This document shows, piece after piece, positions 43,597 to 52,393 of a DNA stretch of 64,000 nt (positions are counted from its first letter, which is position 1; each line of letters begins with the position of its first letter). The notes below the pieces were generated by a model, which had not been told where the DNA came from, did not search any database, and worked only from the letters and a program-made list of their open reading frames with translations. Source of the DNA: Paenibacillus sp. MMS20-IR301 (lineage in GTDB: Bacteria; Bacillota; Bacilli; Paenibacillales; Paenibacillaceae); assembly GCF_032302195.1 (NCBI RefSeq), contig NZ_CP135275.1, positions 2,108,001 to 2,172,000 on the forward strand, given 5' to 3'. The position numbers and the translations under genes were made by a program.

Positions 43597-45318
43597 CTAT
43601 ACTTTGAAGCGTCCAATCAGCTGCTGCAGGGCACCGGACATTTCTTTCATTTCTGCCGCCGACCCGCTGACTTCATTCATCGCCCGGAGCTGGGCATCCG
43701 AAGCGGCGGTAATGGTCTGGAAGTGCTCTGCTGACATCCGTGAGATCTCCTCCATATCATCAACGGAAGCTGCCAGCTCCTCGGATACCGAGGTGATCTC
43801 TTCTGAAGCCGCAGAGACCTCCTGCAGCTGTGAGGTCATCCGCTCCAAAGCCCCATGAATGACACCGAAGGCTTGCCCGGCCTTATTAATGGCTGACATC
43901 CCCTCTTGTGTCTCACCGGCATTACGCTCAATTCTTGCGGTCAGCCCTGCTGCCTGCTCCTGAACTGATGTAATCATGCCGGTAATGGCTACCGAAGATG
44001 CCTGTGACTCTGCCGCCAGCTTCTTGACCTGATCGGCCACCACCGCGAATCCCCGGCCGTGCTCTCCGGCCCTGGCTGCTTCAATCGCAGCATTAAGTGC
44101 CAGCAGATGAGTCTGCCCGGCTATATTCGCCATCATCGTCAGAATCTCCCCGATTCTCTCTGATTGATCCGACAGCTCATGAGTTGCGGCCGCCATCTCT
44201 AAGGAGGACTCTACGATCTCCTTCATTTGCTGTACCGCTTGAAGAGTTGACTGATTCCCCTGATCCGCCGCAAGGGTGGTCTCTTGGGACAGCTCCGCCA
44301 CCACCGCAGCAGATTCAGCGATCCGTTGCATGCTCCGGGTCAGCTCGCCCGTTCCCCGGTTCATCTCCATCGCCTGATAGACCTGCGCCTCAGCCCCAAG
44401 TGAGGCTTCCTTGATATGTATCGTAATATCCTGGCTCGATTCCGCTGTCTGTGCAGCGTGGGCAGCTACTTCTCTGGAGGAAGACAGCAGCCGGGCAGAC
44501 CCTTGGCCGATTCCTTCAATAACTACCCGCGTCTCGTGCACCAGCTCAGCAAAAGCCGCTGCCAGCCGGCCAATCTCATCCTTGCGCGATACATCAATAT
44601 GAACGGTCAGGTTGCCTGTACCGACCTCTGTAATATCCTTGGTCAGCCGGGTCAGCGGAGAGATCAGATACTTGGCCAGTACATACACCAGAAGGATGCT
44701 GACGGCAAGTATGAGCACGGCTGTCAGCAGCATCCTCTGCTGTGAAGAAGCCATCAGCTCATACACTCCGGCAGCATCGAGATCCGCACCGACTACACCG
44801 ATTACTTTACCCGCTTCATCCTTGAACGGAACGAAGGCGGTAATCGTCGCACCATACTCATCCTTGGTCAAATTGCCGATGGAGGCTGTTCCTTCCCGGA
44901 AGGCAGCCGTCATCCCAGGATATGTATTAGTTTCTTCAGTTCCGAGAGCAGAGAATTGATCCTCCGGAGTATCTTCAGGTGCACCATCCACTATGTATAC
45001 ATACGAGTTCTCCGCATCTGGATCAGGCTTTGAAATCGTATACAGGTATTTGAAGCCGTTCGCTTCTTTAAGCTGGTTAAGCTTAGTGCGCAGCTCATTG
45101 TAATAGTCATTCTCACCTCCGGGAGCGGTCCCTATAGTCTGATAGGCGGCGATATCTATCATGTCTGCAGCCCGTTTGGCTACAGCACTGGCCTGCTGGC
45201 CCATGGAATTCTCCACCAGCTCCGCCGAAGAACGGTAGGTTGTCCAGCCCAGCACCGCTCCCCCTATGACTATCAATCCGGAAAAAAATATAACCATGCG
45301 CGACAACAGACTATTCAA
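43597..45318 (-). CDS. methyl-accepting chemotaxis protein
   Basis: A 573-residue membrane chemoreceptor. Helix 1 is at about 8-28, an extracellular Cache-like domain at 30-195, helix 2 at about 196-216, then a HAMP domain and a cytoplasmic signalling coiled coil. The conserved tip [26 protein letters not shown] binds CheA/CheW. The external part contains [13 protein letters not shown] and [15 protein letters not shown], typical of dCache receptors for small ligands. It is monocistronic. Confidence 0.94.
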   Translation of the reverse strand: MNSLLSRMVIFFSGLIVIGGAVLGWTTYRSSAELVENSMGQQASAVAKRAADMIDIAAYQTIGTAPGGENDYYNELRTKLNQLKEANGFKYLYTISKPDPDAENSYVYIVDGAPEDTPEDQFSALGTEETNTYPGMTAAFREGTASIGNLTKDEYGATITAFVPFKDEAGKVIGVVGADLDAAGVYELMASSQQRMLLTAVLILAVSILLVYVLAKYLISPLTRLTKDITEVGTGNLTVHIDVSRKDEIGRLAAAFAELVHETRVVIEGIGQGSARLLSSSREVAAHAAQTAESSQDITIHIKEASLGAEAQVYQAMEMNRGTGELTRSMQRIAESAAVVAELSQETTLAADQGNQSTLQAVQQMKEIVESSLEMAAATHELSDQSERIGEILTMMANIAGQTHLLALNAAIEAARAGEHGRGFAVVADQVKKLAAESQASSVAITGMITSVQEQAAGLTARIERNAGETQEGMSAINKAGQAFGVIHGALERMTSQLQEVSAASEEITSVSEELAASVDDMEEISRMSAEHFQTITAASDAQLRAMNEVSGSAAEMKEMSGALQQLIGRFKV

Positions 45319-45427
45319 CTGCTTACGCTCCTTCTAAAAGATGTATTTTCCACTATTTTATAATATCCGGGTGTACCTGCCTAGTTTTTTCAATACAACA
45401 GTACTAGCAAGCGAACATCATTAACAG

Positions 45428-45475
45428 CAAAAAGGAAGGAACACCGCAGCTGCAGAGCCGCGGGATTCCTTCCTT
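45428..45475 (-). terminator. terminator of the stalk-domain gene
   Basis: AAGGAAGGAA and TTCCTTCCTT arms with an inner CCGC/GCGG stem; on the minus strand a run of five T follows. Confidence 0.85.
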
Positions 45476-45501
45476 CAGATATAAGATTGTTACGCCGCAG
45501 T

Positions 45502-46272
45502 TTAGCGGACAGCTGATACCGCTGCCGCCTGCAGCGGCGCCAGCTGCAGCTTCGAGATTGTGCCGGAAGCATCCAGCTCCAGTGTCAGCAGTGCTTCGGC
45601 TTTCGTGAAGGACAGCACGCTTACGATGGTCATTGTCCCTTCAAGACGGCGGATTTCCGTCGATTTCACGCCCAGGTAATTGCCGGCAGAACCAGTCACA
45701 CCTGCCCAGCTCTGCTGGATCACAGGCAGGGACAACCAGGCATCGCTCAGATCATGGAAATAACGCTCACGCAGTGCTGTATAATCGCCCCCGGCCAGCA
45801 GCCCTGCTACCACCCCGGCGGTTACCTCCGGCATGTAGATTCCGACCTGGCCCGACACGGAATCATAAGATGTAACGAGTCCCATGGCAGCAAACAAAGA
45901 TAGCGGTACATACGCCCGTTTTTGCTTCAATTCTACACTGCCAGCATAGGTTACTTTGTCCTTGCCGCCGTTCAGAATCAGCTCATGTCCGCTAAGCCTG
46001 AACTCCGCAGTTTCCTGATATCGGGTTAACTGGAATGTACCGCTGGTACCAGCAAAAGCTACTTTATACTTGAGCGCCTCTGCCGACTCCCGGAGCGGAA
46101 CCATAACATTAGGCCCGTTCATATAAGCACCGTCATTCTCAAGCTGCAGTGCTTGTCCGTTCACGATGATCAGACCGCTGCCTGCAGCGCTGGCGCCCGA
46201 TCCTCCCCATAATCCTGTTCCTGCTGCCAATACGAATACACAAAGGAATACGGCTGCGATTCTGTTAAACAA
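45502..46272 (-). CDS. secreted stalk-domain protein (copper amine oxidase N1-like)
   Basis: A 256-residue exported protein with a signal peptide (cut likely after ASA near residue 30). Residues about 35-150 form a Cu_amine_oxidN1-type stalk domain: IIVNGQALQ, then MVPLRESAEALKYKV, then VELKQKRAYVPLSLFAAMGL. Despite the name this domain binds no copper and acts as an extracellular anchoring module common in Paenibacillus. The last 80 residues are unassigned. Monocistronic. Confidence 0.85.
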   Translation of the reverse strand: MFNRIAAVFLCVFVLAAGTGLWGGSGASAAGSGLIIVNGQALQLENDGAYMNGPNVMVPLRESAEALKYKVAFAGTSGTFQLTRYQETAEFRLSGHELILNGGKDKVTYAGSVELKQKRAYVPLSLFAAMGLVTSYDSVSGQVGIYMPEVTAGVVAGLLAGGDYTALRERYFHDLSDAWLSLPVIQQSWAGVTGSAGNYLGVKSTEIRRLEGTMTIVSVLSFTKAEALLTLELDASGTISKLQLAPLQAAAVSAVR

Positions 46273-46399
46273 ATCGATCCCACCTCTCCTGTAATGGTAT
46301 TATTATGCACGCAAGCTTCTGGGAATAACCTGGAATACAGCATCTACTTATTACACAATACTTATTACCCCTTAACGGATGATACCCAACAGGCAGGCA

Positions 46400-47182
46400 C
46401 TATTCTACTTTGAAATTAAAATACTGCTGTGGATACGGCTCTTTAATCAGTGTGAAATGCCACCATTCTTTACTGTAGGGCTTGAAGCCATGCTTCGACA
46501 TGACATCCTTCAGTAATTTCCGGTTCGCATGCTGTGTGCTGTTAATCAATGTTGTGTTGTAATAAGAGATTTCTCCGAAAAAATCGTAAGGGCTGCCCAT
46601 ATCTACCAGCTCGCCGGTTTTTTGGTACGCCAGAGTCAAGTCAATCGTACTGCCCCTGGAATGTCCGGATTTCTTCGCGATAAACCCGAGCTTGAACAGA
46701 TTGCGCTTGTCCAGCTTCGGGTAATACGCTGCCTTTGTCTTCAGATCTGCAGCATCCTGCGACCAGCGGACGAAGTGGTTAACGGCCTGCTGCGGACGGT
46801 AGGCATCATAGATTCTTAGGATATAACCTTTGCTCTCCAGCTCATCACTAACCTTCTTCAGAGCTGTTGCTGCCGTCTTCGAGAAAATCGCCAGCGGCGC
46901 GTTATACCCGTCAACCCGGGTGCCGGTAAAATTATTCTGGCTAAAATAGCGTATTTCGTATTGTGCGGATGGAATCACTTCATCAAGATAGACAAACCCG
47001 CTGGGCAGATTGTTTTTCTTCGGAGTCTTAAGCTTGTTTTGGGTTGCTGCCGTAGTTGACTGCTGCGCTGCTCCTGCAGCTGCAGTCACTTGCGGCGGTA
47101 CTGCCGTAAGAACTAACCCCGCGCTGACGATAAGAGTACATGAGATAAGAATGAACCTTCTGACTGTAACCTGGAGCTTCAT
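46400..47182 (-). CDS. secreted D-Ala-D-Ala dipeptidase (VanX/DdpX family, M15D)
   Basis: A 260-residue exported zinc peptidase. A signal peptide and Ala/Thr linker precede the catalytic domain. Zinc ligands are His and Asp in SGHSRGSTIDLTL and the final His in KEWWHFTL, with the catalytic Glu just before. VanX-type enzymes cleave the D-Ala-D-Ala dipeptide. No vanH or vanA-like ligase is adjacent, so a wall-recycling or nutrient role outside the cell is more likely than glycopeptide resistance. The ATG at 47182 is preceded by an in-frame TTG; a GAGGGGAG site serves either. Confidence 0.88.
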   Translation of the reverse strand: MKLQVTVRRFILISCTLIVSAGLVLTAVPPQVTAAAGAAQQSTTAATQNKLKTPKKNNLPSGFVYLDEVIPSAQYEIRYFSQNNFTGTRVDGYNAPLAIFSKTAATALKKVSDELESKGYILRIYDAYRPQQAVNHFVRWSQDAADLKTKAAYYPKLDKRNLFKLGFIAKKSGHSRGSTIDLTLAYQKTGELVDMGSPYDFFGEISYYNTTLINSTQHANRKLLKDVMSKHGFKPYSKEWWHFTLIKEPYPQQYFNFKVE

Positions 47183-47256
47183 CAAAACGCTAGTCTCCCC
47201 TCCTGTCCCGGTGTATTTTTCACACTTCCAGTATACGGTTATTGTGCGGCAGGCGT

Positions 47257-48579
47257 CTAGAGTGAAGAAGGCGCTTGCGTGCCCGGAAGCATATCTTTCC
47301 GGCGGTAGACCGCCATAAGCAGCCCGGCAGCGGCGAATTCAATGAAGATATGCTGGCCGTAGCTCAGGAACGGCAGCGGTATAGCTGTGATGAACATTCT
47401 TCCGCTGATGATGGATAAGGCATAGATCAGACGGACTGAGAGCATAAGCCCGAGGGCCAGAATCAGCATTCGCCCGTAGGGATCGCGTACAGCGCGGACA
47501 TACGAGATCATTTTCAGGCAGAACCAGCCCACAAGCGCGAAGAGCAGCAAGCCGCCGGCCCAGCCAAAGCATTGAATCAGATACACCGTGAACAAATCAC
47601 TGTATGCGTAAGGCAGCTCTGCTCCAGTTCTGCCAAAGCCATGTCCTCGCCAGCCTGCGGAGGTTATAACTTCATTGATCACACGGTTCAGATAGCCTGT
47701 TGAATCCGGTCTCAGGTTATAACTTACAGCCCCAATCACCCGCTCCCGCAGAAGGGCATCATTCCAAATAAATAATGCACCGGCAGCAACAGCTGCAGCG
47801 GTAAGAAGGGATGCCGAGCGCCAGCGCCGCGTTATCCATACGTACATGATCAAGGCAACCGCCAGATACACAACCAGTTCAGGGAAGGAGCGGATGGCCG
47901 CATATATTCCAGCAGGAAGCAGCAGCAGGGCCAGCTTGACCAGCTCTTGTAACCGGATGCTCCTTTGACTCAAGAAGCCAGGACTGGTCCATATTCCTGC
48001 AAGGGCGACCACAAACACATAGGGACTGTATCCGATCAAGTCAAAAGTAAATCCCAAAAATCCAACATAACGCCGGTTTCCGTTAATCAGTTCAGGACCA
48101 AACACGAGAGTAACAGCAATTAACATAACCGCAGCCGCATATATCTTCCCGGATGCCTGCTGCAGGTGTTTGAAATTGATGAAATACATACCTGCCATAA
48201 GAGAGACTCCGATCATAATCCCTATAAACTGCCGCTGCAGCGGCATCAAGTGATATATTTGGAGGAAACCGCTCGCTTGTATAGACCCCATTCCCAGCAG
48301 GCTTACGGCTGACAGCAGCATTACAGCAGATAATAGCCCCCACGGAATCTTTGGTTTATGAATCTGATGCAGCTCTCTGCCGGTAATCTGCGGATCACCC
48401 ATTTGCTGAAGCGCATACTGCTCTGCATCATCCTTCGCAGCCCCCTGCTCCATCCGCTCCATTACGAGGTCTGCATAATGCCCGCCAAGCTCCTCCCGGA
48501 TCTCACGGTGCAGCCCCTTCGCTCTGATCTCGGCGCACACCTTATCCAAATATTGTTCCAGCTTCTTATTCCGCTCCAT
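47257..48579 (-). CDS. FtsW/RodA/SpoVE-like protein with N-terminal HAAS-type domain
   Basis: A 440-residue membrane protein. Residues 1-75 form a soluble helical domain (LEQYLDKVCAEIRAKGLHREIREELGGHY... QMGDP) of the HAAS/permease-prefix type that is often paired with PadR repressors. The rest has about ten helices; the C-terminal RMFITAIPLPFLSYGQHIFIEF matches the signature of SEDS glycosyltransferases (FtsW/RodA), where GxxPxTGIPLPFxSYGGS is usual. Two of the Gly residues differ, so polymerase activity is uncertain. The ATG shares a base with the PadR stop (TGATG). Confidence 0.82.
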   Translation of the reverse strand: MERNKKLEQYLDKVCAEIRAKGLHREIREELGGHYADLVMERMEQGAAKDDAEQYALQQMGDPQITGRELHQIHKPKIPWGLLSAVMLLSAVSLLGMGSIQASGFLQIYHLMPLQRQFIGIMIGVSLMAGMYFINFKHLQQASGKIYAAAVMLIAVTLVFGPELINGNRRYVGFLGFTFDLIGYSPYVFVVALAGIWTSPGFLSQRSIRLQELVKLALLLLPAGIYAAIRSFPELVVYLAVALIMYVWITRRWRSASLLTAAAVAAGALFIWNDALLRERVIGAVSYNLRPDSTGYLNRVINEVITSAGWRGHGFGRTGAELPYAYSDLFTVYLIQCFGWAGGLLLFALVGWFCLKMISYVRAVRDPYGRMLILALGLMLSVRLIYALSIISGRMFITAIPLPFLSYGQHIFIEFAAAGLLMAVYRRKDMLPGTQAPSSL

Positions 48580-48911
48580 CAGGCACCGCCCTCCCTCAGT
48601 ACAGCATCCACTGCGCCTTTGAACAGCTTCCATTCCGCTTTCTTCTCCTGCAGCTTCGTCCGCCCCTCATCCAGCAGCCGGTAATATTTGCGCTTGCGCC
48701 CGTCAACCTCCAGCCAGTACGCCTCGACCCAGCGTTCACTCTCCATCGCATGCAGAATCGGATAGAGTGTACCTTCCTTGAGTGTGAAGATCCCCTGAGA
48801 GCGCTGCTCCAGCTCTTTAATTAACTCGTAGCCGTAGAGCGGCTTATCCAGCAGCACCGTAAGAATTAATGTCCCCGTACTCCCCTTCAGCATTTCTTTG
48901 CTGACCTTCAT
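48579..48911 (-). CDS. PadR-family regulator
   Basis: A 110-residue PadR repressor of the short type: MLKGSTGTLILTVLLDKPLYGYELIKELEQRS, wing region TLKEGTLYPILHAMESERWVEAYW, and a single C-terminal dimerisation helix. It is the first gene of a two-gene operon with the HAAS-FtsW-like protein, coupled by TGATG. A dyad at 48950-48970 may be its operator. Confidence 0.92.
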   Translation of the reverse strand: MKVSKEMLKGSTGTLILTVLLDKPLYGYELIKELEQRSQGIFTLKEGTLYPILHAMESERWVEAYWLEVDGRKRKYYRLLDEGRTKLQEKKAEWKLFKGAVDAVLREGGA

Positions 48912-48949
48912 GACCGCATCCTCCCTTTTAAATAGAATTATGCCTGATG

Positions 48950-48970
48950 ATACATCGTAAATCTATGTAT
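48950..48970. promoter_or_regulatory. dyad operator candidate of the padR-ftsW-like operon
   Basis: ATACAT and ATGTAT arms are separated by nine bases about 40 bases upstream of the padR start, a typical place for autorepression. Confidence 0.4.
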
Positions 48971-49043
48971 ATAAATATACTTTAATTTCCATGCCTAGTC
49001 CAGTGCTGCATTTGCTTAGGCCCGTTCGCTCTCCCTTGAGTTT

Positions 49044-49077
49044 TAAAAAAAAGCACACCCGGTAACCGGATGTGCTT
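49044..49077 (-). terminator. terminator of the second DHA2 efflux gene
   Basis: AGCACACCCGG and CCGGATGTGCT arms; on the minus strand eight T follow. Confidence 0.88.
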
Positions 49078-49100
49078 GCTGCTATTGATCATGCTACTTA

Positions 49101-50567
49101 TTAGTGCATCGATGCTTGCGACTTGTGTGATACAACGACACGTTTGAGGAAGAAGGCAACAACGAGGCCAATAACGGCCATGATCATACCGAAGATGAAG
49201 GCGTTCTGGACACCGTGGGTAAAAGCGGCCAGAGCGTTCAGCGGATCGGCCGGATCGGTTACCGTCTTCATGAAGCTTTGTGAGCCGGAAGTCATAATAC
49301 TTACAGCCAGAGCGGTACCAATCGCACCGGCAACCTGCTGCAAAGTATTCATAATGGCCGTTCCGTCCGGATAGTATTCCAGTGGCAGCTGGTTGATCCC
49401 GTTCGTCTGGGCAGGCATCATAATCATCGAAATTCCGATCATCAGCGCACTGTGCAGTACGATTACAAATACAACAGTGGATGTAGCGGTAATGCTGGAG
49501 AAGAACCACAGCGATACTGCTACGATTACAAGCCCTGGAATGACCAGCCATTTTGGACCGTATTTATCGAATAGACGCCCCATGATCGGGGACATCAAGC
49601 CGTTAATAATGCCGCCCGGCAGCAGCAGCAGCCCTGCCTTGAAGGCGGTGTAGCCTTGGCCTTGCTGAAGGTACAGCGGCAGAATCAGCATGGAGGAGAG
49701 AATAACCATCATGCAGATGAAGACCATCAGTACACCTACGACGAACATCGGGAATTTGAAAGCGCGCAGGTTGATCATCGGCTGCTTCATCGTCATCTGG
49801 CGGATGCAGAACAATACGAGTGCTATTACACCAATGGCAATGGCGATAATCACTTTCGGGCTTCCCCAGCCCTCCGCTTCTCCGGCGCTGCTGAAGCCAT
49901 ATACAATGCCGCCGAATCCAAGTGAAGACAGGACAATGGACAAAAGATCAATCTTCGGCTTCGTCACTTCAGTGACATTCTGCATGAAGAAGATTCCGCT
50001 GAGAAGAGCAATAACCAGGAACGGCAGGGACAGCCAGAAAATCCAGTGCCAGCTTAGGCTCTCAATGAGCAGCCCGGCAATGGTCGGTCCGATTGCTGGT
50101 GCTACCATGATGACGAGACCGATCAGCCCCATCGCCGCACCTCTTTTGGCAGGAGGAATAATGACAAGGATGGTGTTGAACATCAGCGGCAGGAGCAGTG
50201 CAGTCCCCATCGCCTGGACAACTCGCGCCGTCAGCAGGAATTCGAAATTCGGCGCCATGGCGGCGAGGAAGGTTCCCAGAATTGAGAAGCAGAGTGCAGC
50301 AATGAACAGCTGTCTGGTTGTGAACCACTGCAGCAGCAGTCCTGAGATCGGTACGAGAATGCCAAGGGTCAGCAGGTAAGCTGTAGTCAGCCATTGTGCA
50401 GTAGAAGGTGTAATTTGCAGAACATTCATAAGATCACTTAAGGCTACATTCAAAGCCGTCTCACTGAACATCCCGATAAATCCGGCAAGCAGCAAGGATA
50501 CCAGAATCGGCATCGTCTTGAACTTCCGGGGTTGTGTTTGTTGCTGGTTTGGTATGGTTGCGTCCAC
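49101..50567 (-). CDS. DHA2-family MFS efflux transporter (EmrB-like)
   Basis: A 488-residue, 14-helix DHA2 antiporter, homologous to the pump at 41131 but clearly distinct in sequence. Motifs include AQWLTTAYLLTLGILVPISGLLLQWF and ALLLPLMFNTILVIIPPAKRGAAMGLIGLV. It is 80 bases downstream of a TetR regulator. The substrate is unknown; such pumps expel lipophilic drugs or lincosamides. Confidence 0.93.
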   Translation of the reverse strand: MDATIPNQQQTQPRKFKTMPILVSLLLAGFIGMFSETALNVALSDLMNVLQITPSTAQWLTTAYLLTLGILVPISGLLLQWFTTRQLFIAALCFSILGTFLAAMAPNFEFLLTARVVQAMGTALLLPLMFNTILVIIPPAKRGAAMGLIGLVIMVAPAIGPTIAGLLIESLSWHWIFWLSLPFLVIALLSGIFFMQNVTEVTKPKIDLLSIVLSSLGFGGIVYGFSSAGEAEGWGSPKVIIAIAIGVIALVLFCIRQMTMKQPMINLRAFKFPMFVVGVLMVFICMMVILSSMLILPLYLQQGQGYTAFKAGLLLLPGGIINGLMSPIMGRLFDKYGPKWLVIPGLVIVAVSLWFFSSITATSTVVFVIVLHSALMIGISMIMMPAQTNGINQLPLEYYPDGTAIMNTLQQVAGAIGTALAVSIMTSGSQSFMKTVTDPADPLNALAAFTHGVQNAFIFGMIMAVIGLVVAFFLKRVVVSHKSQASMH

Positions 50568-50647
50568 TCTTGTACCCTCCTGAATATGTGTATAATCTCT
50601 CTATATATGTTGCTTTGTTACTGTACTGCGGTGTTGCCTTATTACTC

Positions 50648-51226
50648 TTACAACAGTAGTGCCGGAATACTCTCTGCTGCCGTAACCAGCGGCTGAATAT
50701 TCCTGTAGGTGAGCGCCAGGAGCAGTGCCCCTTCGAACAAGGAGACTACGGCGGTTGCTTTATCAGCAGCAGCTTCCCGCTCCATGCCACCCGCAATCAG
50801 ACGCTCGGCAATCACATCCTGCCAATCCTTGAACACGCACTGGCATGCGGTCCGCAGCTCATCGCTGACACAGGAGGTCTCGGCGGCAACCCAGAAGCTG
50901 AACGGCACCAGCCCTTCAAATGAGGACTCTTCAGCCTCCTTAGCCATCGACAGGATAAAGTTCTGGACAGCCTGGGCCGGAGTTTCCCCTATCTCCATGT
51001 AATGCCTTAACTTGCGGGCGACTTCTTCACTTGTCCGGTGAATACAGGTCAGTGCCAGCTCCTCTTTGCCGTGGGGAAAATAATAATAGAGAGATCCCTT
51101 CGGCGAGTCGCTGTCCTTGATAATCTGATTCAATCCGGTTGCATGATAGCCCTGGGTGAAGAACAATCTCGAAGCCGTATCTACGATAGCTTCGCGTGCA
51201 TTCTGCTTGTTTGACAAGCCGGACAC
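50648..51226 (-). CDS. TetR-family regulator (AcrR/YcnC-like)
   Basis: A 192-residue repressor with HTH AREAIVDTASRLFFTQGYHATGLNQIIKDSDSPKGSLYYYFPHGKEELA and a C-terminal ligand pocket (TetR_C of the LmrA/YxaF type). It precedes the DHA2 pump at 49101. Its promoter block on the minus strand (51302-51314) is identical to that of the divergent DUF4395 gene, suggesting both are under its control. Confidence 0.93.
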   Translation of the reverse strand: MSGLSNKQNAREAIVDTASRLFFTQGYHATGLNQIIKDSDSPKGSLYYYFPHGKEELALTCIHRTSEEVARKLRHYMEIGETPAQAVQNFILSMAKEAEESSFEGLVPFSFWVAAETSCVSDELRTACQCVFKDWQDVIAERLIAGGMEREAAADKATAVVSLFEGALLLALTYRNIQPLVTAAESIPALLL

Positions 51227-51252
51227 TTCCTTTGTTTAAATAAATAAGGTTT

Positions 51253-51277
51253 GGGGTCCCCGCAAAGTACCTGAGTC
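51253..51277. repeat. dispersed 25-bp intergenic repeat, copy 2
   Basis: Begins GGGGTCCCCGC and ends GTACCTGAGTC; matches the inverted sequence at 19029-19053 with one difference. It is in the 5' region of the tetR gene. Confidence 0.7.
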
Positions 51278-51301
51278 ATCCTCGGATTCTGCGCTTCAGC
51301 G

Positions 51302-51314
51302 ATTATAACGATTG
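51302..51314 (-). promoter_or_regulatory. tetR -10 region within a 13-bp shared block
   Basis: Minus-strand CAATCGTTATAAT, whose end is a consensus -10 TATAAT (51302-51307). It is the exact inverted copy of 51408-51420. No good -35 is seen. Confidence 0.5.
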
Positions 51315-51391
51315 GTCTACATAATAAAACCACAAATAATCACTGAAAGTCAATGGATATTTATTTCAAATTTTAATATCTCATCTGCTCA

Positions 51392-51420
51392 TTGCCACAT
51401 AAGTGCTCAATCGTTATAAT
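51392..51420 (+). promoter_or_regulatory. sigma-A promoter of the DUF4395 gene with shared 13-bp block
   Basis: TTGCCA (51392-51397), 17-base spacer, TATAAT (51415-51420), 32 bases before the start codon. The spacer end plus -10 is CAATCGTTATAAT, identical to the block at the tetR promoter, and is a likely operator. Confidence 0.65.
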
Positions 51421-51452
51421 TAAATTATTCCAATGCGAAAGGTATGATTTCA

Positions 51453-51896
51453 ATGAGTGAAGCAGCTGGAGTGCGGGGCATTCCCCGCCCGTTAGTGAAG
51501 ATTAATCAGGCTTTTATTGTAATATCTGTACTGCTTACATGGATTACAGGAGTCCACTGGATTCTCGCCCTGCCGCTTGCAGCCGGCTTAACGGGCCTGC
51601 TCTTCGGGTATAATCCTGTCATCCGTCTGACCGCCGGTTTGCTGAAGAAGGAACGCTCTGCTTATGTTCTTGAGGACTGGGAGCAGCAGCAATTTAATCA
51701 GAGCATCGCCGTCTTCTGCCTGGCTGCAGGACTGGTCAGCTTTCTTGCCGGCTGGACCGTCGCTGCCTATATCTTCACCGTGATGGTTGCAGCCGCAGCA
51801 ACGGTAGCAATTCTTGGCTTCTGCATCGGTTGCTTCATCCATTATCAATGGAGAATGTATATCTACAGACGCAAACAGGCAGCACTTCACAAATAA
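51453..51896 (+). CDS. DUF4395 membrane protein
   Basis: A 147-residue membrane protein with about four helices and the DUF4395 features GIPRPLVKINQAFIV near the start and GFCIGCFIHYQWRM near the end, with two Cys in the last helix as is common in the family. I start at the second ATG (51453), which has AAAGG about 11 bases upstream; an ATG three codons earlier lies too close. Function unknown; some relatives adjoin thiol-redox genes. It is divergent from tetR. Confidence 0.85.
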   Translation: MSEAAGVRGIPRPLVKINQAFIVISVLLTWITGVHWILALPLAAGLTGLLFGYNPVIRLTAGLLKKERSAYVLEDWEQQQFNQSIAVFCLAAGLVSFLAGWTVAAYIFTVMVAAAATVAILGFCIGCFIHYQWRMYIYRRKQAALHK

Positions 51897-51926
51897 GTAA
51901 TCTATGCCTGCACAGCAAAGATAAAT

Positions 51927-51973
51927 AGGCCAGTACGTTAACAGCCGTGCGCCGCCAAGACATATACTGGCCT
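51927..51973. terminator. hairpin between convergent genes
   Basis: AGGCCAGTA and TACTGGCCT arms pair perfectly across a 29-base loop. There is no strong T run, so termination is likely but weak. Confidence 0.45.
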
Positions 51974-52000
51974 GATCATTTCTAGCGGCACCATTCCCCG

Positions 52001-52339
52001 CTAATCCGCGATATATTTCGTGAGAATCTGCTCCACCGATGAAGCGAAGCTTTTACCGGCGCCCCAGTCGATCTTGAAGATCATGCCTCTTGCGCCTCCC
52101 GCCGGAATAAGCCGGACATTGCTAACCCCCCGCAGATTGTCAACAATGATTACAAGCGCTGCCTGATTGCCGGAACGGTGGTAATAGCGCTCATACACGA
52201 GCGTCCCGATCATCCGCCCCTCACCAAGATCATTAAATTCCTCATAGAGCAGTTCAGCTTCTCCAGGCATCCCTTGCTTAATCAAGCCCAGCGTTTCATC
52301 AGGCTGCAAGCTTACATTCATGTAATAAGCCTCATTCAT
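52001..52339 (-). CDS. conserved hypothetical protein, possibly DUF6054
   Basis: A 112-residue soluble alpha/beta protein. The ATG at 52339 follows GGGAGG at nine bases; the GTG three codons earlier would overlap the site. It ends with GGARGMIFKIDWGAGKSFASSVEQIL, a Gly-rich pattern I associate tentatively with DUF6054. No signal peptide, membrane segment or catalytic motif is seen. It is separated from the next gene on the same strand by about 50 bases. Confidence 0.7.
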   Translation of the reverse strand: MNEAYYMNVSLQPDETLGLIKQGMPGEAELLYEEFNDLGEGRMIGTLVYERYYHRSGNQAALVIIVDNLRGVSNVRLIPAGGARGMIFKIDWGAGKSFASSVEQILTKYIAD

Positions 52340-52393
52340 CCCGCTCACCCTCCCACAGGTTGATTTCAGGTTTCATTCTTCTGATTATGCTGT

